Assembly (NCBI GenBank): GCA_023213395.1
Contig: CM041465.1
Span: forward strand, 175,033,741 to 175,097,740
Origin: Cycas panzhihuaensis
Taxonomy: Eukaryota; Cycadophyta
Length of the DNA: 64,000 nt
Direction of reading: 5' to 3'
Below, one piece after another: positions 30,597 through 42,847 of the stretch. A model generated the notes under the pieces. That model was not told the origin of the DNA. It did not search any database and worked only from the letters and a program-made list of their open reading frames with translations. Every line of letters begins with the position of its first letter. Within the stretch, counting starts at the first letter, position 1. A program made the translations under genes and the position numbers.

Positions 30597-31221
30597 TTAG
30601 AGACTGGTGTAGTTCAAATGACCAAGTCTTTTATGCCATAACTTCTATTTAGGAGATATAGCAAGGAATGCTCTTTGTATTTCAGAGTGTCCTTGCAATT
30701 TGTACAAATTATTCTCTTTAACCCCTTTGGTTACAACATTGTTTTATTTGTCTTGAATCATGCACTGTCCTTAAGCAAACACCCACAGTCATATCTTCTT
30801 GTTCAATTTCACCAATTGAAACAACATTTGCCTTCAGATTTGGTACATTATCCAAATACTATCATTCACCATTTAACATGATGAATGGTACCAATCAGAT
30901 AACAGTAATGTTATCAAACTCCTATGACCTCCAGATCATTGTTATCCTCAATGGTAACCTTCTGATTCACTTCCCATATCTGAAAAAACCATTCCAATCT
31001 TCCATCCATGTGTCTTGATGCACCATAATCAATAAACCAGTCATTATGTACATTAGATTCCATCTTGTATGTTGTAACAAACAGTCATTTTTAATCTCAG
31101 TAAGTGTGTTCTCTGCGACATCAGTAACATGACCATGTTGTCTAGGTGGTCATTATCGTCATTGTTGTCGCTTTTGTTGTTGGGTTCGATTCTATTGTTG
31201 TTAGAAAGGGTGCTATCATTG
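30597..31221 (-). pseudogene. Copia protease and pre-integrase region (element H)
   Basis: Near 31035 the minus strand encodes NDWFIDYGASRHMDGRLEWF. This is the copia protease active site, normally D(S)GAS, here with Tyr in the second position. The pre-integrase segment toward 30600 has several stops. The protease would have released integrase and RT from the polyprotein. Confidence 0.8.
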
Positions 31222-31940
31222 TCATTCCCAATAATCCTTTTTGATGTGACCCAACTTTCCGCAATGATAACATTTTGGCCTGTATTGTCCGTTTGAAGCT
31301 CCTGGAATATCCTTTTGAACTATAGGTTCAAAAGGCACATTCTTCTTTGGAATAGAGGAATTTTTTCCTTTCGATCTAGAAACCAATGCTCCAGATGATT
31401 CACCATGCATGTGCTTCATCTTCTATTCATGCTCCATAAATATTGATTCCAAATAACCAATATCTAGAGTGAACAATTTACTAGATAGAGTCAATGTGCT
31501 CAAGAAGTTCTCATACTAGAGTAGAAGACGCCTCAGTACACAAGCTATAACTTCTGAATCAAGAATGATCTTACCTATTGTCAACAGTTGATGATGAATT
31601 GACTTCGTAGGTCCAGGGCTCTTGCATTGTCCTTGTGCACATCTGCTTCAGTGTAATAGCGCCCTTGATGTACAAAATGATGCTCCCGCTAATAGGCATG
31701 CTAAGAAAACCAAACATTATTAGCATCTTTGATTGATATTCAACATTAAAGCCATCATCAATATTTGATTTTGTTCGAAAAACAATGGTCTCTGTAACAT
31801 CTTTTCCCGTTACGAAATTGTCTACATACTTCCATCATTCAAACGAAAAAAACTGAACATATGATGTTTCTAGGTAGTATAATTATCAGGACCTAACAAG
31901 TTTTCAAAGGCTATACTTATTATGCCTCCTCCACTAGCCA
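31222..31940 (-). pseudogene. Copia Gag (element H)
   Basis: It starts at ATG 31940-31938 (MASGGGIISIAFENLLGPDN), with an N-terminal segment resembling copia Gag (NY....K before a stop). Several stops follow. The zinc knuckle near 31255 is CYHCGKLGHIKKDY, with the final Cys replaced by Tyr. Gag would have packaged the RNA. Confidence 0.8.
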
Positions 31941-34138
31941 TTTAAAGCAAAAAATAGACAAAACACAACTAAAACAACATAAAAATAAAGTACAAAAGTT
32001 GTGAAAATCTTCAATCCACATGCAGGTAGCCAGTATAAGAAATTTTGCTTCCTCGGTCTACTAGTAGGTAGTCGGAATATGATAAAAAACATAAAAAAAT
32101 TATTTTTCTTCAAAAGTTTGTATGAAAGTGTTGCATGTGATCGTTGCCATATTGTAGGTCTTGAAAAATTAGACATCATGGTATATTCACACGTCCAAAA
32201 CAAACTCCAAATTGGCCAGAAATAGCCCTAGCACCCTATAGACCATGTAACTGGGGACTAACAGGTTAGGGGCTCTACCATGGACTCCAAATGTCTATCC
32301 AATTTGATTTAATGTCACACCAACTTTGCAAAATGAAAAATAATTTCAATCCAAAGTTTGTTTTATAATATTCTTGAGGAATATTCCCTCCAAGGGTGTG
32401 GGCAGCACTCAAACTTCTTAAGAAAAATCTAATTTTTTGACACTTTTGAGCATTTTCCTCTTAAGATTTTTGTTGGAAATATTAAGGGTAGGTGTTAAAT
32501 CTAGTCAATGTCAATGCTTACGTGTTGCGGCATGCAAAAAACAATCATTTGACATGCATAAAAAAACATCTCCCTTCTTCCTTCTCCAGTGGATCTGCAT
32601 AAGTAATCTCAAGCTCAAAGTTCTTGCTATAGTAGATGATGCTTTGTGTTTATCCTCTATCTATAAGTTGTGTGTAGGTTAGGTCTTGGATTTATTCAAC
32701 CACCAAAGGTTGGATGAACATGCGACCCTCATAATTGGGAATCTTAGGCTATATTACTCTCCATGGTAATATCCTAGTTACTTTGTGTAGTGTCCAGTTA
32801 TCATTGCACCTAGGTTATCACAATGTCTAATTTAATTATCACGGCTTCGAGGTTCTCATGGCGTCTCCTAAATGTGTTAACAGTCAGCTTTACAAAGCTA
32901 AATGTCTATCGATCTCCAATTTGGAGTGCAAGCGATGGGTTTAAACCAATAGTCGACTTACTCTTGTTGATCAACCACCCAAAAATTGATCAATATCATT
33001 GATTTCCTATTCATTCTATCGCTCAGCTATTACTCGAAAATGAGGCACCAAAATTTTTGGGAGATAGCCTAAAGTTTTTGAACTTTAGGTATGCGATTTA
33101 GAATATTCTACAAAATATTCTTTCTTGGTCAATGACCCTTTTTTCTAAGGTACAACAAATTACATTTAATACACTTCTTTTGTCATCCATTAACACTCTT
33201 TTCCAATGTTCTAATGGCAGATTTTATGAAATTCCAACAAAGTCTATAGCATAGGTCATCTCAATATTTTTTTTCAATGGCCCAATGTCTTTCAAGAAGT
33301 TTTCAACAGAGGTCATCCATCATTCACTATGGCCAATCAATATGATTTTAATATCCCCTTATCAAGTGGTTTGCAATAATGGTTTTCAAGTTCCATTAAA
33401 TGCATCTGTTTTCAATGGTGGTTGCTCATTCAAGTAGGAAAAAAAAAGCTAGTTTTGTTTCTGATGTGAAGATGTCACAGTCAACCCTTCCTTTCTGCTT
33501 ACTTGGTGTTTATCTGTGGCATTTAAATGTTTCTTTTAGCTTGTAAAAAGGGCATCAAATGAGCTTTGTGTAGGTCTGCCTATATGCATGTAGCTATCAT
33601 GTTGTAGTTGTCAAATGCTCAGTAAATGAGCTATCTTCTTGCAATAAATTCTCTTTCTTTAAACCTGCATGCAAGTCAGTGGTGTTTGGTGTACTTGCAT
33701 GTAGTTGATTAAATGTTGCATGTGCATTTTTTTAATATTTAAAGCTGAAAAAATGGAGTTTCATACATAAATGTATGAACAAGTATCTTTGACCTATTGA
33801 AGATTCCACCACTAAATATGAAACCAAGCATCTACAACTTGTTTGCCAACATCTCCCTCTTGAAGATTATTACTATACATGTTTGCTCAGCTTGACAATA
33901 CTCAAACATTTGTGTTTGAAAAGAAGCGTTATATGGAAGTGTCTTTGCTACATAACTACTACCAATGAACACCAAGAAACATACTCCATAATCCCTACAA
34001 CTTGTAAAACTAACTTGTCTAATAGCATAATATTTCAAACTAATAAATAGAATTTCATCATAAAACAATGATTAATCTACAAACACCCTAGAACCAGTAT
34101 AATAACCAATAATTATAGCTAATATTGCACCTAAAAAT
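31941..34138. other. Long leader of element H, 2.2 kb
   Basis: Sequence between Gag and the primer-binding site. I see no coding domain, LTR or tandem repeat. It is long for a copia leader and may contain an unrecognised insertion. Confidence 0.4.
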
Positions 34139-34139
34139 T

Positions 34140-34475
34140 GCTTTGATACCATGTAAAATATTCAAACATTTAATGGAGATCCTAAAATAGAAGGATTAAC
34201 AAATCATATGTGAAAATTAATTTCAAAACATGACACAAATCTCATTCCAAATCATCTCTCATTAAACTTTTTACAATGCACAATACATGCATAAATACAA
34301 CTACAAAAATGGAATCTAGATCCTAAAGATCGATGCATGTGAGGTTAGAGTTGTAACCCCCAAGACTCACCAACTCCAATTAACATTAACAAACTAATGC
34401 CAATAAAATACATAAATTAAAGGGGAGGTTCATAACCCAAGGTTATGAGCCACAAATAAACCTTAAATGTTAACA
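34140..34475 (-). repeat. 5' LTR and primer-binding site of element H
   Basis: The primer-binding site on the minus strand is TGGTATCAAAGC (34140-34151), initiator Met tRNA type, directly against the LTR at 34152-34475 (324 bp), which reads TGTAAAAT to GTTAACA on the plus strand. Confidence 0.75.
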
Positions 34476-34511
34476 TAACCTTCAGCTGTAGTTTGGATGA
34501 GGGGTGGTTTG

Positions 34512-34813
34512 TGTAATAAACCCAAAACTATTATTAAATTATGAGTGGAAGCTGATTTTATTTACTTATTATTATTAGAAAGATGGTTTTATAAGGGGGC
34601 CATTTTTGCACCTATAAATAGGGGAAAGCCCAAACACATTTGGCACCTTGGTGGCTGGGCTACTTGCCAAATCTACTATTCTATACTATTATTCTACTGG
34701 AATATATTCTATTGTTTATCATTTACTGTTGAGTTACTATCAATTACTGTTGATTACCTGCCATTTTTGCTAAATGATTGCATTGGGTCTGCTACATCTG
34801 GTACCAGAGCTTG
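34512..34813 (+). repeat. 5' LTR and primer-binding site of element E
   Basis: A 285 bp LTR, TGTAATAAACCC to GCTACA, with a TATA-like TATAAATAGGGG at 34613. After a two-base gap, TGGTACCAGAGCTTGG (34799) matches initiator Met tRNA with one change. It pairs with 43138-43438. Confidence 0.9.
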
Positions 34814-36330
34814 GGTGGATGCATGTTCAATGCATGAGTTCGATTGGGCTGCAGTAAGCACACGTTGATTAAAACCCTACAATGTTCATTGTTGTTTAGT
34901 ATAACACAGCCATGAAACATCAAAATGAAGACATAGCTACCTTGTCTGTTGAGGAAACAAATCAAGTTGTGCATATACATTGTCATTGCTTGAACGTTTC
35001 AATCTTTTGTCATCGTTGTTTGTATCGTGTTCCAAGGGCTCACTAAGGTTAAATCAATCATTCAATCTCATGGTTGCAATGGTGTTCCCTTTCTCCCAAA
35101 AATAATTACTGAATAAATTAAAAGCCTATGTGAAATTAGATTCCAAGGTTAGTCCATTAATAGAATTCACCACATTCATCTCAAACAAAGCATATGCAGA
35201 TATCATGGAGCTTGTTGTGTCATCGTTCAAGATGATTTCATGTTTTGTATACAAGATTAATGTCCATCTCCCGCTCATTTTTGTTGGGCTTTCTCTTGCC
35301 CCCTAAGAAATCCATGGTTACTGTTTGATTCCATGACATCACTTTAAAAAATAGAAAACCGATCACACCATCTGTAGTTGCTATGGTTAAATGAAGGGCT
35401 GCATATGCAAGAGCACAAATTGGAAGCACTGAAAACATATGTAAAAGCAAACATTGAAAGCATCAAAGAATTGGAACCACAGCTTGTATCACCCAACACA
35501 ACAACAAAAGCAGGCAAGAGTTACTTTCTTCAATTAATTGCAGATCCCCTCAATTAATTGTTGACATGAATCCATCAAAGTTCATGGCAGATGCTTAATA
35601 TAATTTGCCAACTTATGTACACAATTCAAAGACTGTTTTAATACTGCCAACGATCCACCTGATTGTTTCAAGCAAAGATGGGAAGGATAGATTGTTTTGC
35701 TTACCAGATTTGTATCTTCGATTGTCAATTTGAAGGGTTGCTTTGGATTCTTCAACAGTGCTTGCATTTGTTCAATGATTGCGTACTATGTTTGAATATT
35801 CGCCTTCGTTTGAACCTCAAACTTCACTTTTTGGAATGTAGCATCCCCACATGAAACCTTGGATTGATCTTCCATTAGAAGATGTCACACAAATTGTTAA
35901 ATTTGCCTCTGCAAATCACAAAAATTTGTCGTTGTTGACCATAAATAGTGAATAGTTCTCTTTTTTTCGAACCTAGGATAAATTATTTTTCTTTAGTTTG
36001 AGAAAATTTTATCATTTTTAATAAAAAATCAGAGTTTGCCCCTTGCAGAGATCAGCCCCCAGCTCATATTGACCCTATACGCGACCAAGAGCCCAAGTTA
36101 AAAGGGCTAAACAGTTTTTTCATTAAGGCCTTCAATTTTTTTGTGACCTAGGTGTACATATTTTTCCATAACTTCTACTACAAGTGTTAGAATTCAGTTA
36201 TGTCTAAACTATTGGAATCCTAGTTTAAAGGCCTTCACTTTGAGCTATTGGATGATGTATTTTGGTGAATATTTGTACTAGAAATTCTAGTTTGAAGTTG
36301 GAGCCCTGCAAGGTAATTATAGAGAATTAT
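34814..36330 (+). other. Leader of element E
   Basis: Non-coding by eye. Around 36195-36245 it carries the block GTCTAAACTATTGGAATCCT that is shared with C and J. Confidence 0.5.
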
Positions 36331-36840
36331 GAAGAAATTCCCATCTTTATCGAGAACGAAATAATTTGGCCCATAGAATGGCTGGATACAGTTGAAGTCT
36401 ACCTTGAAATCATTTTGTGAGAACTTGGCCCGATTATTAAACCATATTTGGATGGCTACACTCTCGAATGGGTCTCTAGAGCACGTTTTGCTCAGGTCGA
36501 TTAGATGCTTTTCTCAAGATGTTTTTTATGCAGGTTTGATGAAAGGATTCAAAAGTGGCAGGATGAACATTGGTGTGAATACAAGAATGACGACAATTTT
36601 ACAAGTCTCATGGAAAAATGGCGACAAGAAGATAGGGGAAAAAGTTGACCAGAAGCCCTATCAAGAGCACAAGATACATTACATAAATTGATAGCCAAAC
36701 TGGAAGATCTTAAGAAAAAAGCAAGGGATTGGGAAGAAAAAAGGAAAGAACCAACAGAGCAAATTGAAGAACAATCCATTGCGAAGCCTACTGATGAACA
36801 ATACGATGAAAAGTCAAGTGTAATGCATTAATCAAACAAG
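36331..36840 (+). pseudogene. Gag-like segment (element E)
   Basis: The translation gives IIWPIEWLDTVEVYLE, then after a stop LDGYTLEWVSRARF, then FSRCFLCRFDERIQKWQDEH. This fits the retrotransposon-Gag pattern: a start WL..VE, then L.G..L.W, then F...F..RF. A basic/acidic helical stretch, LIAKLEDLKKKARDWEEK, follows. Several stops. No zinc knuckle seen. It is the only recognisable protein domain of this element. Confidence 0.6.
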
Positions 36841-36927
36841 GAAACACCCATTAGTGAGTAGCTCAAGGAAGAATATGAGATACAAGACATCTCTGAAAAG
36901 GTACTTGGTTTAAATTTCGATCATGTC

Positions 36928-37174
36928 TTGCACTTGTCCATTTCTTTTAGAAGTCTCCATGTTCATCTTGATTTTCGAAACTCTATAGCCTTGAAAAATC
37001 CTTCACCCCTTGTACAACAAGATCTTATAACCAAATTAAAACCTGAAGCCCTGAATCCCCAACTCCTAGTACGCGAAATTCTTGTTCCACTTGGGATACC
37101 TCATCCTGTCTCTTTCCCTAGAAAATCCCCTTATTACAATCCTCCTATTCCTCAACTTCCACTATCCTTTCAAC
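36928..37174 (+). pseudogene. Pro/Leu-rich segment, first part (element E)
   Basis: An open segment with NPQLLVREILVPLGIPHPVS, similar to FFIGQILVPLPNHSPFH in element C. It is interrupted at 37174 by element D and continues after 41752. No function recognised. Confidence 0.4.
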
Positions 37175-37498
37175 TGTTAAGAGTTAATGTTTAATGTGTA
37201 TAAATGTTTAATGTGTCTAGGAGAATGTTATGTCTAAGGGTTATTAATGTTGAGTCCTTAAGGGGTATTATGTCATAGTCTATAGGATAGTATTAATGTT
37301 AATATTAAAGGTCCAATGCCAAGTTATTAAATGTGCTTAAGTACATCATTATGTGTAATGTTTACCTAGTAGGTGAAGTGGTTGTCAATTTTGGTTGGAG
37401 GAGTTAAACGCAAATCCAAGTATAAATATGTACTCGCTTCCTTTCAATAAGGATCAAGACAAAAAATTTGATATCCATGTTTCAACATGGTATCAAAG
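37175..37498 (+). repeat. 5' LTR and primer-binding site of element D
   Basis: TGTTAAGAG to TTTCAACA, with TATAAATATG at 37421. The primer-binding site TGGTATCAAAG starts at 37488 with no gap. Confidence 0.92.
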
Positions 37499-39600
37499 TA
37501 GGTGCTCATTCTCTTCAAAGTTTGTTTGTTGTTATGCAAGGCTATATTGCAAGGTCATGTGAAAATGGTGCCATAAGCGTGAATCCTTTTGTTCATCCTT
37601 CAGCCGTGAACACTTATTATTTGAATCTTCAAATTTCTTGGTGAAGGCATAACAAACACATAGAGGGCATCGCTTCAAGAGCTGTGCCAGGGTCCTGTTG
37701 AGAAAAAGGCATGGACGTGTGGTGATTGTGGGATGTAAGCAGCAAGGAGAAGGGTGATATTTTTGTCTAAAGTTCAAGAATCCTGGTTTGATCGAACCGG
37801 CAAGTTAGGGTTACCGAATGGTGGCAACACTATTAGTCAATTTTGGAGTAAATTTCACATCTGTGGCTTAAATTTCTTTGGTCTATTTTGATGATCAAAG
37901 CTCCAATTTGGAATACATGAGGAGAAGCTACCCATTGATGAAAAACTAAAGCATGTTGTCCATCATCATCAGCAAGACTTGAACATTGGTGTGTAGTCCA
38001 TGGATTGTGTCTCTGTATAGGTCGCGAGGTCAACTCTATTGCTGAGCAAACTGTTGATGAGAACGCCCATTTGGAGCCCATGGTTAAACCCTAGCACAGC
38101 GGTAGCATTGGAACTCAAAAATTTTATAGCCAAGAAAGCTATGCCAGAAATTATGTGCCACAACTTGCCAAATTGATTGCAACAAAAGGGTGCACCAGGA
38201 TAATTTTGTCAAAGGCTCAGATTTTTCATCTTTTATGACCACAATGGGTATTTTCATCTATAGGAACCAAGTACAGACGACAAATCCTTGGAATTTGTGT
38301 TCCAACAACCATAGAGATCTATAGGCATTCCAAATTTGGGCCATTTTCCTGTAGAATAGTGTGACTAGCTATGGACGCTCCCATCTATGGTGCAAACTAT
38401 AAATCACCATTCCAAATTGCGTAGGGTATTTCTTAAAGGAAAGTGTTGTGCTGAAAAAATACCTCTGAACTAGAAATTCAAAGGCGTCTCATCTCTTTCT
38501 ATTCAAAGACACATTCCCGCAATGGCTCTTGACTCTCTACCGAAATTTCAAACGTGTGCACAATTTTGATCAAATTTAAGCCAATCTCTCTCTAGAGCGT
38601 TTGATGTACCTACGGGGTTTACCTTTGGGGTTTTGGATGCTGAGTGCTTAAGTACATTAATACATCCCGTCTAGGGATCCTCAACCATCATCGCCGCCAA
38701 AATTGGAATCAAGTGCTCTATTGCGCATTAAGAAACCGTTTTTAGATTGGCACCATAACTTTGTACAAGAGTGGGAAGATCTCACTTGGTGAAGACAAAC
38801 AGACAGAGAAGGGACCTTCGCTCCTCTATAACAACTTTTACAACAACTGTTGTCTCCCAGGCGCTACCTCCTTTTGCAAGAGAATCGACCATAATATTGC
38901 CTCTAAAATGTTCTGCACAGAGATGTTCTTCTAATACCACAGGTTCAACATACGAAGCGCTAGTTTCAACTCAAGTAGGTGATATCATTTTTGGTTTCAG
39001 ATAAAGGGATTTTCTTGAATGTTCTTATCCACAGATAGAACATGTGAACAAAAGGTGTTTTCCAATGTTAAAGATATTCTACTCATATTCTTAAAGGAAG
39101 ACAGAATTGTTAATTAGGCTTTAGCATGTTTTCAGGCTTCTTGTTTTGTACAATTTTAGATAGCCATATATGAGTTGGTTGAATGTGGATTAGGAACCCT
39201 CTAAAGATCTTAGTGTAATATTGATTGGAAATCAGTTCTATTTGATGCGAGGGTAACTGATTTTCAAAGCTGGTTTGATTTGTGAAGACTTGGAAAATGA
39301 TGGTTGGTATGTAGGCGTGACAACTATAGCAGTATAGATTGCAACATTGCTTTGCAAATTAGCTACTAAGGTGTCAGATAGAGTGAAATTTGAAATAGGC
39401 TTTAGTTGTCTCAAGAATACTCAAAATTGCAATTCTTTCAGCACAAATCCAAGGAGATGTTGTCCTCTAAAAAAATTATGCTTCTAATTTGAAAAGGGAT
39501 TTGAATTAACCTCTTACATTCTGTCTCCGAAAAGCCAAGTGTTACCTTTGATTACAATATTTCTTTCTTCGTTGCCCTTTTCAGTTTGACAAAGTTCTAA
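37499..39600 (+). other. Unidentified 2.1 kb interior of element D
   Basis: No recognised domain on either strand, and no similarity to other parts of the window. It could be leader or captured sequence. Confidence 0.45.
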
Positions 39601-39864
39601 TTGTTAGAAATGGGTCATACTCATTTTTTGTTAATAGAAGACAATTATCCAGAATGGTCAGAAAACATGAAGTCTTGGTTTATCTCTCTTGGTTTATGGA
39701 AGATTGTTTCAAAAGGGTACATTAGTTCATCACGAGAGCTGAAACGAAAAGATGTATTAGCCTTTCAATGGATTTCCTTCATGTCTACAAATGGAAGCTA
39801 CATAAAGTTTTGTGATCTTTTTGATCTCACTCAAAATACTACTTGCAGGGCATATAAAGCATAG
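39601..39864 (+). pseudogene. Copia-Gag-like N-terminal segment (element D)
   Basis: An 87-codon segment with EDNYPEWSENMKSWFISLGL followed by WKIVSKGYISSS, the N..(Y)..W...M...L...LW..V..G pattern of the copia Gag N-terminus (compare TGDNYESWKTKMRPILVAQG in element K). It starts after a TTG. A possible ATG is at 39610 (MGHTHFLLIEDN). A stop at 39862 truncates it. A tail of about 40 codons continues in frame. Confidence 0.6.
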
Positions 39865-40004
39865 AATTTCATAAAAGAGAATTTTGATTCAAAGCTGACA
39901 AATCAACAAGCAGTGGACGTAGGTGAAGATACTAAATATGCAGCTAGTCCAAAGGAAGAAGAGCATATTATATACAATAACTTGACAAAGAATCAGAAAA
40001 AAAG

Positions 40005-40466
40005 TTGAAGAGAAAAGACAAAAAGGTGAATGCAAGTAATCAAGTTCATTTCAGTAAGAATGAATCTCACATAGATTCATCTGATGTTTTTTGTCATAAG
40101 GAAGAAGGAAAGGTATGTGAACCTATTTCAGAGAATAGGTCCTCTGTTGATGAAGATATAAATGAATATAATGATGGTTGTGACAAGATAATTCCTGTAG
40201 ATGAACTTATTAATGATTGCATTAAAGTAACAGATAAGTCTAAGGATTTAACTCTAAATCATTCGTTACAATCTGAGAAAGAAGGAAAAAATGAAGAACT
40301 GAAGACTGAGAAGCAAACTATCTCACCAGTATTTTCTTTTGACAACACTTTGACAGAAAAGATTGTATTACAGGTTGCTGAGAAGATGGAGATTAACCTT
40401 GAATTAACCTGTGAGCATGAAAAAACTGAAGTTGATTTCAAACAATTTTTTTCACAAGTGATATAA
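40005..40466 (+). CDS. Acidic open reading frame of unknown function (element D)
   Basis: A 153-codon open frame, ATG 40005 to TAA 40464, rich in Glu, Asp, Lys and Ser (for example EEGKVCEPISENRSSVDEDI). No domain, signal peptide or zinc motif is recognised. It follows the Gag-like segment in a different frame. It may be a Gag tail, captured host sequence or chance. Because the copy is decayed elsewhere yet this frame stays open, it is worth a database search. Confidence 0.4.
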   Translation: MKRKDKKVNASNQVHFSKNESHIDSSDVFCHKEEGKVCEPISENRSSVDEDINEYNDGCDKIIPVDELINDCIKVTDKSKDLTLNHSLQSEKEGKNEELKTEKQTISPVFSFDNTLTEKIVLQVAEKMEINLELTCEHEKTEVDFKQFFSQVI

Positions 40467-41414
40467 TATGGAGACAGTTGTCTTAATGAAAAATTTGGGT
40501 AGTATTACCATAATTTCTGTTGATAGAATTGTTGCTAAATTTCAACTAATATTAGGTCACACAATTGTATGTCTGTACATAGAATTCTTTATGGTTTCAT
40601 TTGATATCGCATCATTTTTTGTTCTTGTCATTAAAGGAATTCAGGTTGTGTTGACATATCCAGCAAAGACGCTAGAAAATTCCTTCAAAGAAAGAAAAGA
40701 TACTTTGGCAGAAATTGGAATGCTACTTGGACAGAATCTTATAACAGAATATGTTTACACAAATTGTTGTATGATTCTGACACGTTATTTAATCATGAAG
40801 TTGAATCATGTTATGGTGGTATGTTGTCTTTATGTAACCATAACAATTATTGGAAAGCTTATATATGTGACTATGATAGAAATCTTCTTTGTGTTTACCA
40901 TATAAATAGCTTCCTTGGATGGTGAAAAGCAAAAAAAATGGTTAGACAAAAATGTTGTTGAACTAGAACCAGTACCAGTACTTATGATAACAAAGAAGAA
41001 ATCATCATCCATCCTTCAAGAGATCGTTTATTGGCTTACTTTTGAAAATTCAAAGAAGCCGATCATAATGATAGTTGCTGGTTTGAAAGTGATTTAAGGA
41101 GAAATCTTTTTTTCTTCAAGGAAAGGTTGAAGCCCAAGTCATATCTTGAAGATAATAATCATTAAAAGGGATCACACCTGGAATATAGTCTCTCAGATAC
41201 AGTTGCAGTCACTAAACAAAGAACAAGAGATCATGAAACAGGTGATCCAACAAAAATGCTGCATAGGAATAAAGAGCGTATCATGAACCATTGTTGCATT
41301 CTAGAATCAACTAAAGATGAAGATCAAGTCATATGTTAGTTTTTTGTCAGTCCCTACTACTTAGTGTCATGATGTCATATTAGTCTTTAGTGTTTAGTCT
41401 TTTTGTGGTCTAGA
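40467..41414 (+). other. 3' interior of element D
   Basis: Short open frames in different phases (one hydrophobic at 40468-40905), none recognised. No RT, integrase or RNase H motif. Confidence 0.4.
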
Positions 41415-41747
41415 CATTAAACATTAAGGGGGAGTGTTAAGAGTTAATGTTCAATGTGTATAAATGTTTAATGAGTCTAGGTGAATGTTATGTCTAAGGG
41501 TTATTAATGTTGAGTCCTTAAGGGGTATTATGTCATAGTCCATAGGTTAGTATTAATGTTAATATTAAAGGTCCAATGTCAAGTTATTAAGTGTGCTTAA
41601 GTACATCATTATGTGTAACGTTTAACTAGTAGGTGAAGTGATTGTCAATTTTGGTTGGAGGAGTTAGAGGCAAATCCAAGTATAAATATGTACTTGCCTC
41701 CTTTCACTGAGGATCGAGACAAAAGATTTGATATCCATGTTTCAACA
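41415..41747 (+). repeat. Polypurine tract and 3' LTR of element D
   Basis: CATTAAGGGGGAG (41422-41434) abuts the LTR start TGTTAAGAG at 41435. The LTR ends TTTCAACA at 41747 and is followed by TCAAC. Confidence 0.92.
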
Positions 41748-41752
41748 TCAAC

Positions 41753-42847
41753 CAATTTCATCCCTTAGTTCTATCACTATACACCCCCTCTACAAAACAT
41801 CGACTCTTTCCCCTCTACATCCTAACTCACTTTACCACCAACCTTCTTACCTCCTAGTATGTTTTCCCCTTAGCCCTTTGCACTACTCTACATACTGCCT
41901 TCACATGCCCATATCAAAACCTCTTTCCCATAAAGAACAATTAGCCCTTATCCCACACTCATCCTCTATAAACCCCTCATAGCCTAAGCTCACTCATAGA
42001 TCCAAATTTATTTGCCTTTCGTGCTGAATGTCATCACCCTCTTGTTTATTCCTTACCCAACTTACACTTCATATATCCCATTCTCCAAACAAATTCCCAT
42101 ATATACTATCTCCTAGTTTTTCCCCTAATACAACTCATCAACACCTTCTACAACCCATGTTTTTCACTTCTCTTCTCAATGTCCATCCACATAAAACTTC
42201 TGTCATGCCCTCAGTGCCTCATTTACTATCTTTTCGCTATTAACTCTAACCATGTGTCACCCTTGAATATTGCTTGTACCATATACCAATCCTATGTCTT
42301 GATCATATCGACCTCTCAAAATCTATTCCTTATGCTTTTTCCTATGTTTAAAAAATGTTCCACATCATCCTCATCGTTCCCTTTTCAAATCCTGCCTCCT
42401 GTATCCAACTTTGCTTATCCAATCCAACTTTTACCTTCACCCTCCACACATTTCACTCACATGAATAGTCACCCTAATCTATTATCACCATTACCCTCCT
42501 ATACCACATATTCTCCTCATACTCTAAATCTCTTTCTTTCACCCTTCACTCCTCGCATGCCCCTCTTGCATATGCCATGTCAATCTTATATATCTATGTT
42601 ATTGACGAGCTCATATCTCTCATCACCTTCCTATAAATCTTGTATATTACTCACGGTTCAATCACTCATAGGTCAATCCCCAACCAAACATACCTCACTA
42701 CCTTTACTCTCTAACCCCTTATTCTCGAGCTTTCCCAATATCGTTTCCATAATTCATATCCTTCTTTTGCATTCACCTAATTTCACTTCAAGAATAACTA
42801 TAAATAGACACAATGAGCAAATGAAAGGCAAGACCTCAAGCGAGTGA
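41753..42847 (+). pseudogene. Ser/Pro-rich segment, second part (element E)
   Basis: It continues 36928-37174 beyond element D. Open frames of 84, 71 and 222 codons in a pyrimidine-rich strand, rich in Ser, Pro, Leu and His. MPISKPLSHKEQLALIPHSS matches element C. The frame changes several times. Whether it was ever translated is unclear, since pyrimidine-rich strands have few stops. Confidence 0.4.

Larger units (their letters stand above)
27869..34475 (-). mobile_element. Element H: Ty1/copia retrotransposon
   Basis: On the minus strand: 5' LTR (34152-34475), primer-binding site, long leader, Gag with zinc knuckle, protease, integrase, RT, RNase H, polypurine tract (27909-27921) and the recognisable end of a 3' LTR. 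The order integrase before RT defines Ty1/copia. The left boundary is uncertain, because only about 40 bp of the 3' LTR match the 5' LTR. The sequence right of the 5' LTR is TAACC, with no left copy found. Confidence 0.85.
37175..41747 (+). mobile_element. Element D: non-autonomous LTR retrotransposon
   Basis: Two 313 bp LTRs with identical length (37175-37487 and 41435-41747), about 18 differences by eye, and perfect duplication TCAAC (37170-37174 and 41748-41752). It has a primer-binding site (TGGTATCAAAG, 37488) and a polypurine tract, but no protease, integrase or RT. It carries a short copia-Gag-like segment and an unrelated acidic open frame. The tract and LTR start match those of copia element H, suggesting H-like elements supplied the enzymes. 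Confidence 0.9.

Noticed and set aside
40468-40905. 145-codon hydrophobic frame resembling a membrane protein
   Set aside because: No ordered motifs, biased by A/T-rich composition; other frames are equally plausible.
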